Positions 9,368-19,734 of a stretch of DNA of 64,000 nucleotides are shown here, piece by piece. The notes below the pieces were generated by a model. It searched no databases, was not told the DNA's origin, and saw nothing but the letters and a program-made list of their open reading frames with translations. The stretch comes from Pseudomonadota bacterium (lineage in GTDB: Bacteria > Pseudomonadota > Alphaproteobacteria > GCA-2731375), in NCBI GenBank assembly GCA_027623205.1, contig JAQBYC010000005.1, forward strand, positions 20,209 through 84,208, in the 5' to 3' direction. Made by a program: the position numbers and the translations under genes. How positions within the stretch are numbered: position 1 is the stretch's first letter; every line of letters begins with the position of its first letter.

Positions 9368-10690
9368 TCAGGCGGTCAGGAATTCCGTCCACCGTTTCAC
9401 CAGATAATCGTTTTCGCTCATGATGGAGTTCCACACGGCGATATTCTTGAACCGTTGTTCATAGGATCCGCCATCACGCACCGCGCCCTTCGCGACAAGC
9501 GGCGTGCCGAAGGGGTCGGGCAGTTCCTTGGCAGCCGGTTTCCCTTCGTACCAGAAGTCCCATTCATCGGCCGGCAGGCTCTTTTTGGTGTTTGCCGTGG
9601 TCGACATGTAATAGCCCTGGCGGGCGACAAAGGCGCCGGCCCAGCCATCAAGCCACCAATTGACGTATTCATAAGCCTGATCCAGTTGCTTGCCGCTGGC
9701 CTTGGCCGATATCGCCAGGGCGCCGTGCCAGCCGCGCATGCCTTCCTTGGGCGAGGCATAGATACAGGGCACGCCTTCGGCGTTCACGGCCGTCACCGCC
9801 GGCGACCACATGCTTTGCAGGACAACTTCGCCACTGACCATCAGGTTGACCGATTGGCCGAAGGTTTCCCAGAAGGCCCGGAAGTGACCTTCCTTCTTCT
9901 TCTTCGTCAGGAAGTCGACCAGGACGTCGATTTCCTTGCGGGTCATGTCGCCTTTATCGCCAAACTTGATCAGACCCAGAGCCTCGACGCCCATGGCCGC
10001 ATCCATGGCGCCAATCTGAGGCACGTTCAATAGCGCCACCCGGCCCTTGAAATCGGAACTGAACAATTCCGCCCAGCTGTCAATGGAACGCTTGGTCTCC
10101 TTCGGGTTGTAGCCCAGGGAATCGGCGTTATGCCAACCCGGCACGGCCGAAATATAGCGCGACGGCCCCTTGGTCGGTGCACCGTTTTCGTCCACCCACA
10201 ATTTGTGAAACGGCGCATCGCCCTGGCCGATCTGCGAACCAGGGGTCAGTTTGCCGGTCTTGGTCAGATTCGAAACCTTGTCCCAGTCCCTGATACGCGT
10301 GGTATCGATCGGTTGGAACACCTTGGACGGCACCATGACATCGAACATGTCAAAGTAGCATTCGGAAACTTCATACTGGTCGTTCTGGTTCAGGGTTTTG
10401 CCAAACAGAGCACCGTAGCCAAGGGCCTGGCCGCGGACAGGAAAACCCAAATCCTTGGCCGCCTTGCCCTGGATCTCGTTGATGATACTGACGCCCAGGC
10501 CAATGCTCCGAATCGGATCGGCGGCCTGAACAATATTCGGGAAGCCGGTGATACCGCCCGCCGCCGCAATGCCCGCCGCGGTTCCCATGAATTTCCGGCG
10601 GCTGATCTTCAACAGCGCGCCAGTCGATTTTTTATTACCGTTTTTTGCAGTCATTTCCTGCCTCCCATTTGCCTGTTTGTCATGCGGCAA
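9368..10690 (-). CDS. Extracellular substrate-binding protein of PotD-type ABC transporter, Tat-exported
   Basis: Twin-arginine leader ISRRKFMGTAAGIAAAGGITG; periplasmic polyamine-binding-like sequence; divergent from the next gene. Confidence 0.88.
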   Translation of the reverse strand: MPHDKQANGRQEMTAKNGNKKSTGALLKISRRKFMGTAAGIAAAGGITGFPNIVQAADPIRSIGLGVSIINEIQGKAAKDLGFPVRGQALGYGALFGKTLNQNDQYEVSECYFDMFDVMVPSKVFQPIDTTRIRDWDKVSNLTKTGKLTPGSQIGQGDAPFHKLWVDENGAPTKGPSRYISAVPGWHNADSLGYNPKETKRSIDSWAELFSSDFKGRVALLNVPQIGAMDAAMGVEALGLIKFGDKGDMTRKEIDVLVDFLTKKKKEGHFRAFWETFGQSVNLMVSGEVVLQSMWSPAVTAVNAEGVPCIYASPKEGMRGWHGALAISAKASGKQLDQAYEYVNWWLDGWAGAFVARQGYYMSTTANTKKSLPADEWDFWYEGKPAAKELPDPFGTPLVAKGAVRDGGSYEQRFKNIAVWNSIMSENDYLVKRWTEFLTA

Positions 10691-10847
10691 TCATCGCACG
10701 ATCCTTGGCGGTAAATCCACGCCTTATCCATCCCTTGCTCCCGGCATCAATCCGCGGATCAAGCGCCTAGCGCAAAGCTGGTTTAATGATACATTAGGTT
10801 CGGAAACCGCCAAACTGAAAGTAACGGAATTATTCGGGGAGAAGGCT

Positions 10848-12317
10848 GTGACGGTCCTCATCAAAAACGGCCGCATCGTGACGGCAGCCGACGACTATAA
10901 CGCCGACATATTCATCGGCGGGGAAACGGTGTCCCTGATCGGCCGTAATCTGGAAATCGATGCGGACCATGTCATCGATGCCACCGGTAAACTGGTGATC
11001 CCGGGCGGCGTTGATCCGCACACTCATCTGGAAATGCCGTTCGGCGGCACCACCACCTCTGATACCTTCGAAACCGGCACCCGGGCCGCGGCCTTTGGCG
11101 GCACCACGACCATCGTTGATTTCGCCATTCAGACCAAGGGCACCTCGACCCTGGAAGCCCTGGATAGCTGGCATGGCAAGGCGGCGGGACGCACCGCCAT
11201 CGACTATGGCTTTCACATGGTTATTACCGACATGCCCGAGGAACGGTTGCCGGAAATGCGCCGCCTCTCCGACGAAGGCGTCACCTCGTACAAGTTGTTC
11301 ATGGCCTATCCCGGCGTCCTGCTGTCCGATGACGGCACCATATTCCGCGCCATGCGCAAGGCGGGCGAGGACGGCACCCTGGTCTGCATGCACGCCGAAA
11401 ATGGCATCGTCATTGACGAATTGGTCAAAATTGCGCTTTCAGAGGGCCATATAGAACCGAAATATCACGCCCTGACCCGCCCAACCCGCCTGGAAGCCGA
11501 AGGCGCGCACCGCGCCCTGGCCATTGCCGAGGTTGCCCGGGCGCCGGTCTATCTGGTGCATCTGAGTTGTTTTGACGCCCTGGAACAATTGCGCATGGCC
11601 CAGGCGCGCGGCGTCATGGCCCATGCCGAAACCTGCCCGCAATATTTACTGCTGGACGTGGATTGCTATGACGAGCCGGGCTTCGATGGCGCCAAATACG
11701 TGCTGACGCCGCCCCTGCGGGAAAAATGGAACCAGGCCGAGTTATGGGGCGGGCTGCGCACTTCCGCGCTGGATGTGATCTCCACCGATCATTGCCCCTT
11801 CTGCATGCGTGACCAGAAGGCGCTTGGCCGCGATGATTTCAGCCAGATCCCCAACGGCGGCCCCGGCGTGGAAAACCGCATGAGTCTGATCTATCACCGG
11901 GGCGTCAATCACGGCAATATCTCGCTCAACCGCTTCGTCGAACTGACCTCCACCTCGCCGGCCAAAATCTTTGGCCTGTTTCCCAAGAAGGGCACCATCG
12001 CCGTGGGCAGCGATGCCGATATCGTCGTCTTCGATCCAGACCGCGAAGAGACGATTTCCCTGCACAATCCCCACACCCACCACATGAACATCGACTACAA
12101 CGCCTATGAAGGCACCAAGGTGCGCGGCTTTACCGAGACCGTGCTGTCGCGGGGCCGGGTGATCATCGACAAGGGCAATTATCTGGGCCGGCCCGGCGAC
12201 GGCGCCTTCGTCAAACGCGGCCCCTACGGCGGCCTGCACGCCTCCAGCCGCGCCGCGGCCACCTCCATCGCGCTCAGCACCTCGGGCCGCCTTGGCGCGC
12301 CGGGGGCGCATCGGTAG
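10848..12317 (+). CDS. Dihydropyrimidinase / D-hydantoinase
   Basis: VIDATGKLVIPGGVDPHTHLEMPFGGT, YKLFMAYPG, STDHCPF; GTG at 10848 preferred over the ORF-track ATG at 10548, which overlaps the divergent gene. Confidence 0.9.
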   Translation: MTVLIKNGRIVTAADDYNADIFIGGETVSLIGRNLEIDADHVIDATGKLVIPGGVDPHTHLEMPFGGTTTSDTFETGTRAAAFGGTTTIVDFAIQTKGTSTLEALDSWHGKAAGRTAIDYGFHMVITDMPEERLPEMRRLSDEGVTSYKLFMAYPGVLLSDDGTIFRAMRKAGEDGTLVCMHAENGIVIDELVKIALSEGHIEPKYHALTRPTRLEAEGAHRALAIAEVARAPVYLVHLSCFDALEQLRMAQARGVMAHAETCPQYLLLDVDCYDEPGFDGAKYVLTPPLREKWNQAELWGGLRTSALDVISTDHCPFCMRDQKALGRDDFSQIPNGGPGVENRMSLIYHRGVNHGNISLNRFVELTSTSPAKIFGLFPKKGTIAVGSDADIVVFDPDREETISLHNPHTHHMNIDYNAYEGTKVRGFTETVLSRGRVIIDKGNYLGRPGDGAFVKRGPYGGLHASSRAAATSIALSTSGRLGAPGAHR

Positions 12318-12326
12318 GCAGCCGCC

Positions 12327-13028
12327 TCAACGGCCCAGAAAATCCAGGATCCAAGCGGCGGCGGCGGCTTCATCGGTGGGCGCTTGCAGACTCTCCAGGG
12401 CGGTCTCCACGACCTCGCCGCCCATTTGATCACGGCGCATCCGGTATAGCTCGGCGGCAAAGTCCCTGGTCATTTCGGGATGGTTCTGGATGCTCAGAAC
12501 GTTGGGGCCCACCGTCATGACGCCAATGGGGCAGAAGGCGCTGCCCGCCAGCACCTCGGCGCCCGGGGGCGGTGTTGTGACCTGGTCCTGATGCGAGGCC
12601 AGCAGGGCGAGGCTTGCCAGCGGCGGGCGCATCCAATCCGCCCGGCCCACGACGTCATGCCGATGCACCCCGGCGCCCCACCCAGGGGCCTTGACCACCG
12701 TGCCGCCAAAGGCCTGGGCCACCAGCTGATGGCCAAAACAGATGCCGACCACGGGTTGCGTTTCCGCCGCCGCCCGGGTGAAGGCCTCCAATTGGGCGAT
12801 CCAATCGTCGCCGTCATAGACGCTGGCCGCGCTGCCGGTGATCAACCAGCCGTCGCAGGCATCGCCCGCCTGGGGAAATTCGCCCAGATAGCAACGGTAG
12901 GGGCGCAGTATCGGCCCGGCGCCAGCAGGCGCCAGAAATCGTTGGAACGCTTCCGTGAAAGTGCCGAAGTGAGCCGAAAATTCCGCTGCGACCGCGCCCG
13001 CCTCAAGAATACCAATGGTCAACGTCAT
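12327..13028 (-). CDS. Class I glutamine amidotransferase (GMP synthase-like)
   Basis: PVVGICFGHQLVAQAFGG nucleophile elbow; SIQNHPEMT His/Glu motif. Confidence 0.9.
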   Translation of the reverse strand: MTLTIGILEAGAVAAEFSAHFGTFTEAFQRFLAPAGAGPILRPYRCYLGEFPQAGDACDGWLITGSAASVYDGDDWIAQLEAFTRAAAETQPVVGICFGHQLVAQAFGGTVVKAPGWGAGVHRHDVVGRADWMRPPLASLALLASHQDQVTTPPPGAEVLAGSAFCPIGVMTVGPNVLSIQNHPEMTRDFAAELYRMRRDQMGGEVVETALESLQAPTDEAAAAAWILDFLGR

Positions 13029-13030
13029 GC

Positions 13031-13948
13031 TTAGGAATCGACCAAATTGCCCTGGTCGTCGCGGGTCTCCGGACCGCGCACGCGGGCCCGGCCATCGCCG
13101 AAGTTCTGGTCCCGGCCCGCCAGGGCAGCCTTGAGGCCCTGGTCCTTCGCCACCTGGCGGAAGGAACGCGTTCCCGGTGCCAGGTGGGCGCGGGCGTCGT
13201 TTTCCGCCGCCAGCCGCTGCAGGGTCCGCGCCCCCATCAACTCCAGCCCAAGGTTGACGATGCGTTTATTGGCGGCCAGCAGATCGGGATCGATTTGCGC
13301 CATGCGCCCGGCCAGGCCTTCAACCTCCGCCTCCAACAGATCGGCGGGCACCGATTTCATCACCAGGCCGATTTCCACCGCTTCCGCGCCGGTGATGGTA
13401 TCGCCGGTCAGCACCAGGCGCTTGGCCCACTGCGGTCCGCAATGATAGACCCACATCTGGTTCGGTAACGAGCCCAGATCACGGGCCGGGGGAAAGCCGA
13501 TTACCGCGTCATCCGCCGCGATCACCATGTCGCACAGCAAGGCGATATCCGTGCCGCCGGCCAGACAATGGCCATGCACCTGGGCAATGGTGGGTTTGTG
13601 CATATCGAACAGCGCCATGCGCAGGCGCTGGCTGTATTCCAGGCGCCAGATGTCATCATCAATGGTCGGATCGGCATAGATGCCGCCGTCCCGATAGTTT
13701 CGTCCCGGCCGCCCCCCCGCGGGTGGATTGTTCAGCCCCGGTGTCAGATCGTAACCGGCGCTGAACGATGGCCCCGCGCCACGGATGATGATGCTATGCA
13801 CCGCCTTGTCGTTGTCGGCTTCCCACAGGGCGGCGTTCAATTCCTCCAACAGCGGCACCGAAAGCGCATTGCGCTTGGCGGGTCTGTTCAGGGTAATGCG
13901 GGCGCGGCCGTCCACCGCCTGGTAAATGATATGCTCGAAATCATCCAT
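13031..13948 (-). CDS. Enoyl-CoA hydratase/isomerase family protein
   Basis: ARITLNRPAKRNALSVPLLEEL, SAGYDL, VHGHCLAGGTDIALLCDMVIA. Confidence 0.92.
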   Translation of the reverse strand: MDDFEHIIYQAVDGRARITLNRPAKRNALSVPLLEELNAALWEADNDKAVHSIIIRGAGPSFSAGYDLTPGLNNPPAGGRPGRNYRDGGIYADPTIDDDIWRLEYSQRLRMALFDMHKPTIAQVHGHCLAGGTDIALLCDMVIAADDAVIGFPPARDLGSLPNQMWVYHCGPQWAKRLVLTGDTITGAEAVEIGLVMKSVPADLLEAEVEGLAGRMAQIDPDLLAANKRIVNLGLELMGARTLQRLAAENDARAHLAPGTRSFRQVAKDQGLKAALAGRDQNFGDGRARVRGPETRDDQGNLVDS

Positions 13949-13978
13949 GGCGAAAACCCATACCAGGGTTGGCCCGTA

Positions 13979-14452
13979 TCAAGCCCGGCCCCGACGACCG
14001 ACGGGACGCATGACCTTCAACAGCCAGAAAATGACGCAAAAGACGCCGGTCAAAATGATCAGCGCAAGCACCGCGGCCAGGCGTTTGCCAAAGGCTTCAT
14101 CCAGGCTGTAGCCGGGCGCCAGCAAATAGACGCACAGGATCTGCACCGCCTGCAGCGCGGCCCCGGCGCTAAACAAAATGGCGATAAAGGTCGAACCGCG
14201 CAGCGAGGTCAGCACCATGGCCTCGACGCTGCGCTGCTGCACGATATGGGTCTGATAGGCGCGCCAGTGATAGCCGCAGAAGCCAACAATACCGACGATC
14301 ACCACGGCCCAGAGAATGGCGTTTTCATAGCTCAAGCCGTTCAGGACCAGATTGAACAGATCCTCGAACGGTTGATAGAAATACAAAAATATCAAAACGA
14401 CGATGTAGACTATGAAACCAACAAGGGTCCAGAACCATTGCCAACCACTCAT
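13979..14452 (-). CDS. Hypothetical multi-TM membrane protein
   Basis: 157-aa ORF with about four hydrophobic segments. Confidence 0.6.
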   Translation of the reverse strand: MSGWQWFWTLVGFIVYIVVLIFLYFYQPFEDLFNLVLNGLSYENAILWAVVIVGIVGFCGYHWRAYQTHIVQQRSVEAMVLTSLRGSTFIAILFSAGAALQAVQILCVYLLAPGYSLDEAFGKRLAAVLALIILTGVFCVIFWLLKVMRPVGRRGRA

Positions 14453-14543
14453 ATGCCGTCCCCTTCAACCCTTGTTCCGCGGGGCATGTTAACTCTCTCA
14501 ATGTTATTGCGATAGACCCAGGTTTTACAAAACACCGGGAAAT

Positions 14544-15377
14544 CTAGTTATTTTCCGGCAAGGCGGCGGCGATCAGGCGGCCGAAAATGACCATCTCGGG
14601 GCTGGTCCGGCGGTACATATCGAGCGCGGCGAGCACGGCGGGGATTTCATCCAGGGCTGGCGCCCCTTGCTCTGATATGGGCGGCAGCGTGGGGAACTGC
14701 GCCGCCACCGCCGCGTCGATGCCGGCCAGCAAGGCTTTTCGCGCCGTATCCGTTTCAACTGCCCTGCCCAAGGGCGCCAGCCACCCGCCCAGGTGCGCGA
14801 TATAGGCCGGCCAATGGGCGAGCATCAGGTAGAGCCCCGGCACGAAGGGCTGGCCATCGACCGCCGTACCAAGCCGTAGCAGGACCGCCTGGGTATCCTT
14901 GTCCAACGCCGCGATATCGGCCAGGGCGGGCGGCGCCGGCAAGGCCCCAGGCGGTTGCCAGGTCGCGGCGGGCGAGCCGGGCGTGGTGCCGCCGGCAGGC
15001 CGTTCACCCTTTAACAGACGCCGCAGCAGGCCGGAAAACATCAGATTGACCGGCGCCACCCGGACAAATCCGGCACATACATCCGCGATGATCCGCTGGT
15101 CGGCGGCGTCGACACCAAACTGCCGCAGGAACCCGGCCGGCAGGGGCGATAGGGTTGGCAGTTCCAGGCCGCCGGCCACCCGCCAAGCGGCGGTTTGCGC
15201 CTGCCCGGACCGGAACGCAGGCCCCAGGGCCGACCAGACCCATTCCAGCCGGCCCGGCCGGGTCGCCAGATGGCGTTGCAAGGAGGACACGTAGGGCACG
15301 GCCCAGAGCCTGCGGATCTCGCCATATATTTCGGCGATGCGGCCCTCGGCCGCCGCTTCGGGTAGTTCAGCCAGCAT
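14544..15377 (-). CDS. Hypothetical protein, possibly DehI (2-haloacid dehalogenase)-like
   Basis: AAAEGRIAEIYGEIRRLWAVPYVSSLQRHLATRPGRLEWVW resembles the N-terminal repeat of the DehI family; start at the internal Met fits the upstream amidase end. Confidence 0.5.
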   Translation of the reverse strand: MLAELPEAAAEGRIAEIYGEIRRLWAVPYVSSLQRHLATRPGRLEWVWSALGPAFRSGQAQTAAWRVAGGLELPTLSPLPAGFLRQFGVDAADQRIIADVCAGFVRVAPVNLMFSGLLRRLLKGERPAGGTTPGSPAATWQPPGALPAPPALADIAALDKDTQAVLLRLGTAVDGQPFVPGLYLMLAHWPAYIAHLGGWLAPLGRAVETDTARKALLAGIDAAVAAQFPTLPPISEQGAPALDEIPAVLAALDMYRRTSPEMVIFGRLIAAALPENN

Positions 15378-16809
15378 CTGGATGGGGAGTCTTGATTGCC
15401 AAGGGCGGCCGGCGCTGATGCCATTCCGTGGCCTGCTCGTAAGCATCCGCCACCTGCAACAGCAATGGCTCCTCGAACCAGGGGCCTAGAAGTTGTAGGC
15501 CGATGGGCAAGCCATCCTGGGTGAAACCACAGGGAATGGAGATCGCCGGCTGCCCGGTGAAACAGGCCAGCCGGGTCAGCTGCCCAAGAACTTTCCAGCC
15601 GATAACCGATTGATCGCCCACCATTATCTCGCCGGTATCAATGGGGACCGACGGTATCACCGCCGTCGGCATGGCCAGAATGGGTGTCCGTTCCAGAACG
15701 CCGGCCATTTCCCGGCGCACCCGGGCCTGGGTTTGCCGGGCCAGGATGTAATCCGAGGCGGATAGACCCTCGCCCAGGCGAAGTCGCTGGTTCACGTCCG
15801 GCGACAGATCATCCGCGTTGTTCTGCAAATGCGCGCCATGCACCGTGTGAGCCTCGCCCATGGCCATGACGTTCCAGCCCTGCCGCGCCTCGCGGTTAAA
15901 GGGCAGGACGACCTCCTCGATCACGGCGCCCAACGCGTCAAGAACCACCAGGGCAGCCTGCACCGCCGCCTCGACATCAGGATGCAGGCGGTCAAAATAG
16001 AAATCCCGTGGCACACCGATACGCAGACCGTCCAGGGGCCGGCCCAACAGGGCGGTGTATTCAGCGACCTTGGCACCTGCCGTGCTGGGATCCGCCTCGT
16101 CCGCGCCGGCGATGGCATCCAGCACCAGGGCCGCGTCACGCACCGTGCGGGCCAGGGGGCCGCCATGATCCATGCTTTCGCACAGCGGATAGATGCCCGC
16201 GCGGGAGGCCAGACCATAGGTTTGTTTCAGGCCGACAACGCCGCACAGGGCGGCCGGAATACGGATCGAGCCGCCCGTGTCGCTGCCCAGGGTGGCCATG
16301 GCCAGATGGGCGGCGGTGGCGCAGCCCGAGCCGGAGGAAGAACCGCCACAGACCCGGTCCGTGTTCCACGGATTCCGCGCCGTGCCGACGATGGGATTGA
16401 TCCCGGTGGGGCCAAAGGCGAATTCGTGCAAATTCAGCAAACCCACCATGATGGCGCCCGCCTCGCGCAGACGGCCAACAGAGGTCGCATCGCTGTTGGC
16501 CACGCCTTCGGCAAGGATCCGTGAACCACAGGTGCGTTCCATCCCCGCGACCTGAAACAGGTCCTTCACCGCCATGGGTATGCCATGCAGGGGACCACGG
16601 TAACGGCCCGCCGCGATCTCCGCCTCGGCCGCCTTGGCCGCCGCCAGGGCGGCATCGGGGTAAAGCGAGATATAGGCGTTCAAGTCGGGGTTCAACGCCT
16701 CGATCCGCGCCAGCTGGCTTTGCATGACTTCGACGGGGGAGACTTCCCCGCCCGCGATCAGCGGCGCCAGGGCCGCGATATCCATCAAGGCCAGGTTGTC
16801 ACGACTCAT
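15367..16809 (-). CDS. Amidase (amidase signature family)
   Basis: VAVKDLFQVAGMERTCGS, GGSSSGSGCATAAHLAMATLGSDTGGSIRIPAALCGVVGLKQTYG Ser-cisSer-Lys region. Confidence 0.95.
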   Translation of the reverse strand: MSRDNLALMDIAALAPLIAGGEVSPVEVMQSQLARIEALNPDLNAYISLYPDAALAAAKAAEAEIAAGRYRGPLHGIPMAVKDLFQVAGMERTCGSRILAEGVANSDATSVGRLREAGAIMVGLLNLHEFAFGPTGINPIVGTARNPWNTDRVCGGSSSGSGCATAAHLAMATLGSDTGGSIRIPAALCGVVGLKQTYGLASRAGIYPLCESMDHGGPLARTVRDAALVLDAIAGADEADPSTAGAKVAEYTALLGRPLDGLRIGVPRDFYFDRLHPDVEAAVQAALVVLDALGAVIEEVVLPFNREARQGWNVMAMGEAHTVHGAHLQNNADDLSPDVNQRLRLGEGLSASDYILARQTQARVRREMAGVLERTPILAMPTAVIPSVPIDTGEIMVGDQSVIGWKVLGQLTRLACFTGQPAISIPCGFTQDGLPIGLQLLGPWFEEPLLLQVADAYEQATEWHQRRPPLAIKTPHPDAG

Positions 16810-17903
16810 GACGCGACCTCCGGCACCGCGATGATCAACAATATACCATAGACGGCGACATAGATGGCATCCTTGACCGCGCCCAGGCCCTGTTTGCTCT
16901 CGTTACCCTCATCACGACCCTGGATCAACAGCACAATAATCTCCAGCACGAAGGCGATGATCCCTAGAAACAGGAACGGCCAAATTGTGCTCCACCACGA
17001 CAAATCCACCGGCACCGCGACGCCCTGCACCGTACGCCAGATCAGCAACAATAGGGGCAGCGCAATCAGGTAGGCATGGGCAACCAGGAAACGAAAGCGC
17101 GTGCGTGTACGGTCCAGCAGCCAGAAAATCAGGAAAAACAGCGCCACGTAGAGAACATCCCAGAACACGGCGGCATATTTTTCACCTCCCCCCTGGTGCT
17201 GCAAATTAAGAAAGCCCAGGATCAACAGGAAGGTCATGGCATCGCACAGCAGCCATTCACGCAGATTTTCCGCGCCGCCCTTGACGTTCCAGCCCCGCGC
17301 CGCCTTGTCGAACAACAGAACCAGGGCGACCGCCAGACTGGCCGGATAGATCAGGCGCAAAACGACCAGATATTGTTCCGCCCGCGGCAAATAGACCCAG
17401 TTCAACAGCAAAAAGGCAACCAGCAGCGCCAATAGGCCCAGCATGCGCAATCCCGCCGAGGTCGGCTGGACAATGCCTTCGGAACCTTCAGATGCCGGCG
17501 CCGGCATGCCGGCCGATGCCGGCGATGCACCTGCTGCGCGCCCCTGCGCGATAGAATTATGACGGGAAGACTGAGCGATCAGGTAGACCAAAAAGCCGAT
17601 CAGGCCCAGGCCGCCGACCACCAGCATGATGACGAAGAAAGCCATGGCCCGGCTGTCTGCCCGCCAATCCACAGCCTGACCCATTAGACCCTGGGTGGAA
17701 AACTGCCAGACCCCAAGGATTACCACCACCAGCAGCAGCAGCGCAGCCAATAGATACGGATACCAACGGTTTGGCGCGCCTTCGGAAACAGCGCCCTTGG
17801 ATCGGGACAGCGCGCGGCCAACCAGAAATACCAGGAAGGCCAGCACCCCGACCACGGCAATGGCGGCCATCACCTGTAAAAACACAACCGAACGACTATC
17901 CAC
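16806..17903 (-). CDS. Hypothetical polytopic membrane protein
   Basis: 365 aa with many hydrophobic segments; 4-nt overlap with amidase. Confidence 0.65.
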   Translation of the reverse strand: MDSRSVVFLQVMAAIAVVGVLAFLVFLVGRALSRSKGAVSEGAPNRWYPYLLAALLLLVVVILGVWQFSTQGLMGQAVDWRADSRAMAFFVIMLVVGGLGLIGFLVYLIAQSSRHNSIAQGRAAGASPASAGMPAPASEGSEGIVQPTSAGLRMLGLLALLVAFLLLNWVYLPRAEQYLVVLRLIYPASLAVALVLLFDKAARGWNVKGGAENLREWLLCDAMTFLLILGFLNLQHQGGGEKYAAVFWDVLYVALFFLIFWLLDRTRTRFRFLVAHAYLIALPLLLLIWRTVQGVAVPVDLSWWSTIWPFLFLGIIAFVLEIIVLLIQGRDEGNESKQGLGAVKDAIYVAVYGILLIIAVPEVAS

Positions 17904-18033
17904 GAAACACCCCGTGCCCCCTATTTCACGCTACCGCAAAGACTTCTGATTATGCCGATGCATCTAGTCCGCGCATCGTCTCCAGATAATCCAATACATC
18001 TTCCACACTGACAACCAAGCCCGATCCTAAATT

Positions 18034-18819
18034 TTACGTTCGCAGCGTTACGCCGAAGCGGTCCTTGAAGGCCCGGCGCAACGCATCAAACCGCACGCCG
18101 ACCCGAATCACGGAAAAATCGCGGAAATCTACGATAGTCGAAGATCGACCCTGATGGTTGGCATATTGCGACAGGCCGTAATCGAAGGCGATGTCGGCGG
18201 CGGCGCGGACGACATCATCAATATCTTCCAGGCGGTACTTGCTGCCTGAAAGAGACAGATTGGCCGACGAACCGAACACCGGCATCTCCCGCTCCCACGA
18301 CTCATGGGCGATCACGTCGTGCAAGTGCCCGGCGTTCAGCAGCATATCCAGGGTCCCCGCCTTGGACGAGGATTGCAGTACGAAGGGATCGACATTTTGC
18401 AGAACGGGATGCGCCTCGCGAAACGGCGCCACCACGGAAAACGGCAACCCCACCGCCTCGACCATTTCCCGCACCATGGCGTGCTTTTCCTTTGCCATGA
18501 CATGCAACTGCCGGCTCATGGCAAAATTCCCGAACATACCGCTTGGTTTTTCGTAACTGCGCTGCTTGGCATCGAAAATGCGGCGAACGCCCTGGGTCGT
18601 CGCGGCCAAAATGGCATAGGCCACGTCCAAGGGCGCAATCGCCACGCCGCCGTCGGCCAGGACATCCAGCAAGGCATTGGCGTCAGCCCGAACCCGTTGC
18701 GCGTTCATCGGATCACCTGTGCGCCGCTCGTCCGGACTGGCCGGAACAATGGCTGTTTCCGCTTCAATGACCGGATTTTCCACCTTATTTGGTGCCGTAC
18801 AGGCGGTCACCGGCGTCAC
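18034..18819 (-). CDS. Sua5/YciO/YrdC family protein
   Basis: [54 protein letters not shown]. Confidence 0.8.
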   Translation of the reverse strand: MTPVTACTAPNKVENPVIEAETAIVPASPDERRTGDPMNAQRVRADANALLDVLADGGVAIAPLDVAYAILAATTQGVRRIFDAKQRSYEKPSGMFGNFAMSRQLHVMAKEKHAMVREMVEAVGLPFSVVAPFREAHPVLQNVDPFVLQSSSKAGTLDMLLNAGHLHDVIAHESWEREMPVFGSSANLSLSGSKYRLEDIDDVVRAAADIAFDYGLSQYANHQGRSSTIVDFRDFSVIRVGVRFDALRRAFKDRFGVTLRT

Positions 18820-19420
18820 CCAGGCCGGGCAGTATGTAGCCGATGTCGCTCAATTGCCGGTCGATGGCGGCGGTCAAAATGGGTACATCCGGATGAGCAG
18901 TGGCAAAGGCCTCGATCCCTTCCGGCGCCGCCACCAGGGCGACGAATTTGATCCGCCTGGCACCGGCCTCCTTCAGGCGGCTGACGGCGGCGGCCGCGGA
19001 ATTGCCCGTCGCCAGCATGGGATCCACCACGATCACCTGCCGCTCGCCGATGGAATGGGGCAGCTTCAGGTAATATTCCACCGCTTCCAGGGTATCGTGA
19101 TCCCGGTACATGCCGATATGGCCGACCCGGGCGGCGGGAATCAGATCAAGCATGCCCTCCAGCAAACCGTTGCCAGCGCGCAGGATCGACACCAGGCACA
19201 GTTTCTTGCCATCCAGAACCGGGGCCTCCATCGCCTCCAACGGCGTCTCGATCCGAACCTGTTTCAGGGCCAGATCGCGGGTCGCCTCGAATGCCAGCAG
19301 CAAGGCGATCTCGCGCAACAATTGCCGGAACGCCGCCGTTGATGTTTCGACCCGCCGCAGCAAGGTGAGTTTGTGCTGGATCAGCGGATGATCCGCAACC
19401 GTCACATTCGGTGCCGCCAT
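18785..19420 (-). CDS. upp: Uracil phosphoribosyltransferase
   Basis: [60 protein letters not shown]. Confidence 0.95.
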   Translation of the reverse strand: MAAPNVTVADHPLIQHKLTLLRRVETSTAAFRQLLREIALLLAFEATRDLALKQVRIETPLEAMEAPVLDGKKLCLVSILRAGNGLLEGMLDLIPAARVGHIGMYRDHDTLEAVEYYLKLPHSIGERQVIVVDPMLATGNSAAAAVSRLKEAGARRIKFVALVAAPEGIEAFATAHPDVPILTAAIDRQLSDIGYILPGLGDAGDRLYGTK

Positions 19421-19619
19421 GCTGTGTCGCCCCTCTGTATAATTTGCGCCCCAGTGTAACCACAGGCCCGGGCGGGACATAGCCCCTTCACCGCATTTCG
19501 GCCCGAAATCAATAAAAATCGAAGGTGAACCTGGCACGTCCTGCGATCCATGGCGCCGTTACATTGTTAACCGCTCCTTAAGGTTTAGCCGCCAGGGTAA
19601 CAATGCCCTGCCCTATGCG

Positions 19620-19722
19620 GGGAGCGAACCACGAAAAGGCAAACCGTCGGCAACGGCGGGACGCAAAGCCACCGGTCCAACCAGCCCACCCGGGGTTGCG
19701 GATAGCGGAGCCATCGAAAAGG
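19620..19722 (+). ncRNA. Cyclic-di-GMP-I (GEMM-I) riboswitch
   Basis: GGCAAACCGTCG-GCAA-CGGCGGGACGCAAAGCCACCGG: P2 stem CCGTCG/CGGCGG closed by GNRA loop plus invariant GGGACGCAAAGCC; 3' part GGATAGCGGAGCCATCG; directly 5' of a flagellin ORF. Confidence 0.85.
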
Positions 19723-19734
19723 AAGACGCAGACA

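Noticed and set aside
10548-10847. N-terminal 100 aa of the ORF-track dihydropyrimidinase call
   Set aside because: Overlaps the divergent binding-protein gene and has no family similarity; GTG at 10848 starts at the family N-terminus.
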